NCBI GenBank assembly: GCA_021200895.1
Contig: JAJQFX010000136.1
Span: 1 to 10,268, forward strand
Direction of reading: 5' to 3'
Length of the DNA: 10,268 bases
From: Clostridiales bacterium
GTDB taxonomy: Bacteria > Bacillota > Clostridia > Oscillospirales > Oscillospiraceae
A program made the position numbers and the translations under genes. Below, one piece after another: positions 9,493 through 10,268 of the stretch. The stretch's first letter is position 1, and every line of letters starts with the position of its first letter. A model generated the notes under the pieces. That model was not told the origin of the DNA. It searched no databases and saw only the letters and a program-made list of their open reading frames with translations.

Positions 9493-9951
9493 TCACCGCC
9501 TGCCCCCGGCGAGGGCCGCTTCCGTCTGCTCCGCCGCGCCGGGGCGTGATGCCTCCGCCTGCGCGTCCAGGTAGCGGTGTGCCTCCTCCAGTATCGCCTT
9601 ATAGCTGGGGTAGGTCAGCCGGGCCAGGGCCTGCTCGTAGGACAGGCAAAGCGCCCGGCGCACTTCACCCGTCTGCCGAATCTCCTCCGTGCAGCTGGCG
9701 ATAAAGTAGGCTACCTGTTTCCGGCTGCCGTTGTGCAGGGTGTACTCCACCTGGAACCGCTTCGGCCCCACCAGCGTAGCGTGAACGCCGGTCTCCTCCC
9801 AAATCTCCCGAAGGGCGGTCTGCTCCGCCGTCTCTCCCTGCTCTATGTGGCCCTTGGGGAAACCGGTGTCACCGTTGTATTCCTGCACCAGAATGTACCG
9901 CCGGGCCCCCGCCTCCTGACGGTACAGCACCGCGCCTGCGCTGCGTACCAT
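9493..9951 (-). CDS. Nudix hydrolase, Ap4A-hydrolase-like
   Basis: This 152-residue protein contains a complete Nudix box at residues 34-56 (GX5EX7REUXEEXGU, here G34...E40...R48-E49-I-W-E52-E53-T-G55-V). The box binds magnesium and cleaves nucleoside diphosphates linked to another group. The lead-in SAGAVLYR and GFPKGHIEQGET is typical of asymmetrical bis(5'-nucleosyl)-tetraphosphatases, which degrade Ap4A made by aminoacyl-tRNA synthetases; other substrates are possible. The C-terminal tail after about 130 is Ala/Glu-rich. The frame stays open upstream through the tRNA gene, but that part is not coding. I chose the ATG at 9951-9949. A GTG at 9957-9955 is an alternative, with AGAGAGG five bases before it. 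It lies just after the tRNA-Ser terminator, and I find no separate promoter. It converges on the lipoprotein gene. Confidence 0.9.
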   Translation of the reverse strand: MVRSAGAVLYRQEAGARRYILVQEYNGDTGFPKGHIEQGETAEQTALREIWEETGVHATLVGPKRFQVEYTLHNGSRKQVAYFIASCTEEIRQTGEVRRALCLSYEQALARLTYPSYKAILEEAHRYLDAQAEASRPGAAEQTEAALAGGRR

Positions 9952-9974
9952 TCGCACACCTGCCTCTCTGTGAT

Positions 9975-10014
9975 AAAAAGCAAGCTGTCTTGAATCCCAA
10001 CAATTCAAGACAGC
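9975..10014 (-). terminator. Intrinsic terminator after tRNA-Ser
   Basis: A 12-base-pair perfect stem (9984-9995 with 10003-10014) has a seven-base loop. On the minus strand it is followed by TTGCTTTTT. It starts five bases after the encoded CCA end of the tRNA. The Nudix start codon lies only about 25 bases beyond the T-run, so this hairpin may also limit read-through into that gene. Confidence 0.85.
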
Positions 10015-10018
10015 CTCA

Positions 10019-10109
10019 TGGCGGAGTAGGAGGGATTCGAACCCTCGAGCCGCGTTCACGGCTACACGATTTCCAATCGTGCTCGTTATGACCGCTTCGA
10101 TACTACTCC
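10019..10109 (-). tRNA. tRNA-Ser (anticodon GGA)
   Basis: Read on the minus strand, this is a full class II tRNA. The acceptor stem is GGAGTAG/CTACTCC with discriminator G and an encoded CCA (10021-10019). The D arm is closed by TCG/CGA. The anticodon stem CACGA/TCGTG has the seven-base loop TTGGAAA, so the anticodon is GGA, reading UCC and UCU. The long variable arm AGCCG/CGGCT is typical of serine tRNAs. The T arm is GAGGG-TTCGAAT-CCCTC. No broken pairs are seen in these stems. Confidence 0.97.
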
Positions 10110-10160
10110 ATATAAAAGACGTTGCTCTTCCGAAACCGCTCGTTTCCCGCAACAAATGAT

Positions 10161-10188
10161 ATTATAGCAGAAATTTGGATTTCGTCAA
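10161..10188 (-). promoter_or_regulatory. Sigma-A type promoter for tRNA-Ser
   Basis: On the minus strand, TTGACG (10188-10183) and TATAAT (10166-10161) are separated by 16 bases. TGC immediately precedes the -10, making it an extended -10. A T-rich tract lies just upstream, as expected for a strong stable-RNA promoter. Transcription would start near 10154, about 45 bases before the mature tRNA. The remaining bases 10203-10268 hold no feature I can establish. Confidence 0.85.
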
Positions 10189-10268
10189 GGGGTAATCGCA
10201 AAAAAATTCAATCTTTTTCTGCGTTGTCAAATGATGTGACCCCCGGCAGGAGGAGCATAAAACCTAAG

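Noticed and set aside
10225..10230. Second minus-strand TTGACA as a -35 box.
   Set aside because: No -10-like hexamer lies 16-18 bases downstream; the TTGACG/TATAAT pair closer to the tRNA is far better.
10208..10268. Possible end of a minus-strand gene entering from the right edge (19 residues, LGFMLLLPGVTSFDNAEKD, then TGA).
   Set aside because: It is too short to support. The same bases also hold AGGAGGAG (10248-10255) on the plus strand, which could equally be a ribosome binding site for a gene beyond the window.

Overview
The window is about 60% GC and reads as an ordinary core-genome stretch of a low-GC-phylum (Firmicutes) anaerobe. My best guess is class Clostridia, in the Oscillospiraceae/Flavonifractor neighbourhood. 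This rests on the ecfT-truA pair, a DUF5711-type membrane protein, a ClpE-type zinc-finger Clp ATPase and strong AAGGAG-type ribosome binding sites. It is inference, not a database result. I see no mobile element, CRISPR array, rRNA, phage gene or gene cassette that looks foreign.

Layout. Plus strand, bases 94-2916: ecfT (vitamin ECF transporter membrane subunit), truA (tRNA pseudouridine synthase, overlapping ecfT by ATGA) and a membrane-anchored DUF5711-like protein of unknown function. Bases 2917-3069 are a real regulatory gap with a good extended -10 promoter, an imperfect direct repeat and a leader with two small hairpins. Plus strand, bases 3070-9365: a tight run of a ClpE-like unfoldase, pepT (tripeptidase), mnmA (tRNA 2-thiouridylase), an HD-domain predicted hydrolase and a very acidic lipoprotein. 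These genes overlap or sit within about 35 bases of each other and look like one operon. Minus strand, from the right edge: a promoter, tRNA-Ser(GGA), an intrinsic terminator, then a Nudix hydrolase (Ap4A-hydrolase-like). The Nudix gene converges on the lipoprotein gene at a shared hairpin terminator.

How they fit together. Two themes recur: protein turnover (Clp unfoldase feeding ClpP, then PepT finishing tripeptides) and tRNA biology (TruA, MnmA, tRNA-Ser, and a Nudix enzyme of the type that degrades the Ap4A by-product of aminoacyl-tRNA synthetases). The co-location is visible; any functional coupling is inference.

No wholly new system stands out. The most interesting points are the Clp ATPase, which combines a ClpE-type zinc finger, a ClpB-sized middle coiled coil and a VGF ClpP-docking tripeptide; a 9-base motif placed at exactly the same distance from the -10 box in the clp and tRNA-Ser promoters; and a lipoprotein whose mature part has no lysine.
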